Source: Lunularia cruciata (taxonomy: Eukaryota > Streptophyta > Marchantiopsida > Lunulariales > Lunulariaceae). From it: a stretch of DNA of 64,000 bases. The stretch lies in contig OX419756.1 of assembly GCA_948567375.1 (NCBI GenBank), forward strand, positions 48,214,552-48,278,551. The letters are read 5' to 3'. The position numbers and the translations under genes are program-made. The notes beneath the pieces are model-generated. The model made no database searches. It saw only the letters and a list, made by a program, of their open reading frames with translations, and had not been told where the DNA came from. Of the stretch, positions 62,431-64,000 are shown one piece after another (position 1 is the stretch's first letter; each line of letters begins with the position of its first letter).

Positions 62431-62439
62431 ACATTTCCA

Positions 62440-62708
62440 CTAGTTAAAAGCTAGCTTAGAGTGTAGGCTAAATTGGCTTCTAGAAGACTTCTAGAAGAAA
62501 GCTTCCTTGGAAACTTCTTAGCTAGCTTAGCTTGGACTCCAAGAAGGTGATTTCAAGAAGGAAGCTTCTTTGGAGCTTTATATTATTTCATTATAAATAT
62601 CAAAACTCAAGTTCATGCTAAACATTTGGAGTTTCCTTCACTTGAGAGTTCTAATATGATCTTCAACTTTGATAGTCTATTCTCCTATTTCTCTCTTGGT
62701 ATTTTACA
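62440..62708 (+). repeat. Element C 3' LTR, 5'-truncated
   Basis: The last about 270 bp of the family LTR, including TTCtaGAAgacTTCtaGAA at 62478-62496 and ending TATTTTACA at 62708. The purine tract and LTR start expected upstream are missing. Confidence 0.8.
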
Positions 62709-64000
62709 TCAATCCTTTGGAAGTTTTTAGAAGCTGCTTAGATACTTGTAGATTATTCTTAGATTCCTAGATATATGCTTAATCTAACTTCCTTTTAGTT
62801 ATACTAAGCTTTTGCTACCCTAATATACATTACATTTCAACTACTTGCAATACAAAGCGCAACATTGCAATGGATGTTATAGATGAGCCTTAGCTATTGG
62901 CTGATAGGACAATAATCTACACATAATTATTATCAATATATTTGAAATATTTATTGATTTATTGCATGGTGTTACTATGGTAAAAAAACTCTCTCCATCT
63001 AAGATCTCTTCCAAACTAATCTCAAATAAGTTTCAAGCCTTGTTGTGAATCAAATCACTCTCCATATCATTATATCCAAGAGATATCAAAAGATTGGTAT
63101 CTCACTAGTCAACACAATTTGGATACCAAGTTCTATCAAAGTACTATAGTTCTTCACAATAAAGGTAAACAACTCATGTAGCTCCTCAAGAATCTCCAAA
63201 CATTTTGTCTCTCCTAGCTACAAGTTGCACATATCCTCTAGTTGGATCCCAAGTAGACCATGTTCACTTGGATGTTCCCAAAGTAGACCACTTTGATTTG
63301 GATGCCTTTGATACCATTGAAAATTTTGTGATACCAATAGAGAAGATGCCAATCAGCGCACTACATGCTCTCTCTCATTTGTTTTGGGCTCAACCAACTA
63401 TTGTAACTATGAGTCATAAATGAATTAAAGAACTCTTTCTCAATAATCATGAGAAGTTAGAAAACTCATGAGCGTAGATAAAGCTACTTTAGGTTATCCT
63501 ACTATGTTAACCACTACCATAATTGACAAATCAACCACTCTCACCATTTGGGATTGGCATCCAACATCCAAATACTATGAATAGTAAGGTGTGTTGATTG
63601 TTGAATACCATCATAAGCATATTTTAATACCTATCTAAGGAAGAGATTTTCCCACTAAAGACATAGATAATAGGCCCTATGAGCTATCCTATCTCTCACT
63701 CAAGATGAAACTCTGATGGCTATTATTGTAACACACCATGGACTAAGAAGACAAAGATACCTAACTCCATTATACTCCTCCAAGGCTAACACTCCAAGAC
63801 TCAAGACATTGCTCACTAGAGAACTCAATGAAAGAGAGATAGTTGCAAATGAAAGGATGATGAGTACCTCCTCACCCCTTGTTTATATACTTGTGAAATA
63901 GTTGCATACCAAAGTTACTAATTATTGGAGTAACTCAAGTTACTAGGCTAAAAGTCAAGTAAAGTCTAAAAGTATAAATGAATATCCATCCACATGGGCA
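62709..64000. other. Unassigned AT-rich DNA at right edge
   Basis: No gene recognised. The first about 90 bases may be a further LTR scrap (AAGTTTTTAGAAGC). 63720-63990 resembles 32350-32650 (shared AAAGTTACTAATTATT / AAGTAACTAAAGTTACTAG-type blocks and ACCATGGACTAAGAAG-like starts). The small frames 63205-63423 and 63716-63901 show no known domain. Confidence 0.5.

Larger units (their letters stand above)
48782..62708 (+). mobile_element. Gypsy element C, oldest in the nest (interrupted three times)
   Basis: Plus-strand relative of elements A and B. Its 5' LTR survives in three pieces (48782-49015, 54683-54694, 55174-55359), and its primer site TAGTATCAAAG is at 55361-55371. Gag-pol remnants occupy 55360-59297 and 62046-62430, and the 3' LTR (5'-truncated) is at about 62440-62708. 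Removing B, the solo LTR and D with one target copy each leaves about 5.0 kb, close to the family length. No matching target duplication was found (CTGAG on the left, TCAAT on the right). Confidence 0.85.

Noticed and set aside
62709-62800. Continuation of the helicase after element C
   Set aside because: Minus-strand translation shows no helicase motif; it looks more like an LTR scrap.
1-64000. tRNA, rRNA or CRISPR features
   Set aside because: No cloverleaf, rRNA core or regularly spaced repeat-spacer array was seen; the tRNA-like matches are retroelement primer sites.

Overview
This window comes from a nuclear plant genome. It holds most of one real gene, the catalytic subunit of DNA polymerase epsilon (POLE/POL2, minus strand), and about 41 kb of AT-rich, gene-free DNA made largely of decayed Ty3/Gypsy retrotransposons. 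The spliced POLE protein is plant-like along its whole length. Most introns are 100-700 bp, and the elements are chromodomain Gypsy elements primed by initiator tRNA-Met. A land plant, possibly a bryophyte, fits best, but I cannot name the species.

Region 1 (1-23.2 kb). I traced 42 POLE exons by hand. Every junction is phase-consistent and together they give 1,835 codons from the start ATG at 22641 down to position 119. The remaining C-terminal part (zinc-binding tail) lies beyond the left edge. Exonuclease motifs, polymerase motifs A/B/C and the iron-sulfur cysteines are all intact, so the gene looks functional. Two introns are swollen by a private repeat family: intron 31 (4.6 kb) by serial duplication and intron 37 (1.3 kb) by one divergent copy. 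Short pieces of the same repeat also sit in introns 9 and 23. Intron 27 has a GC donor. A promoter interval with an E2F-type site lies upstream.

Region 2 (23.2-31.2 kb). An AT-rich spacer is followed by Gypsy element A (24991-30534, minus, target duplication TTAAT) and a solo LTR of the same family (30776-31242, CCTTG).

Region 3 (31.2-48.8 kb). This is old, mostly unrecognisable DNA. It includes a decayed plus-strand coding stretch of unknown family (33.6-38.6 kb) split by a solo LTR of a second family (36296-36875, TGCAA), a cluster of degenerate tandem duplications (44.6-48.1 kb), and the C-terminal part of a decayed Helitron/Pif1-type helicase (minus, 48.1-48.78 kb).

Region 4 (48.8-62.7 kb). 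This is a nested retrotransposon stack. Old Gypsy element C (48782-62708) was entered three times: by full-length element B (49016-54677, CACTC), by a minus-strand solo LTR (54695-55168, ATGGT/ATAGC), and by a deletion derivative of the second family, element D (59298-62045, AAACC). The LTRs of the A/B/C family carry repeated GAAnnTTC blocks that match heat-shock-element architecture, close to a TATA box. This is the most interesting regulatory signal in the window. The last 1.3 kb is unassigned degenerate DNA.
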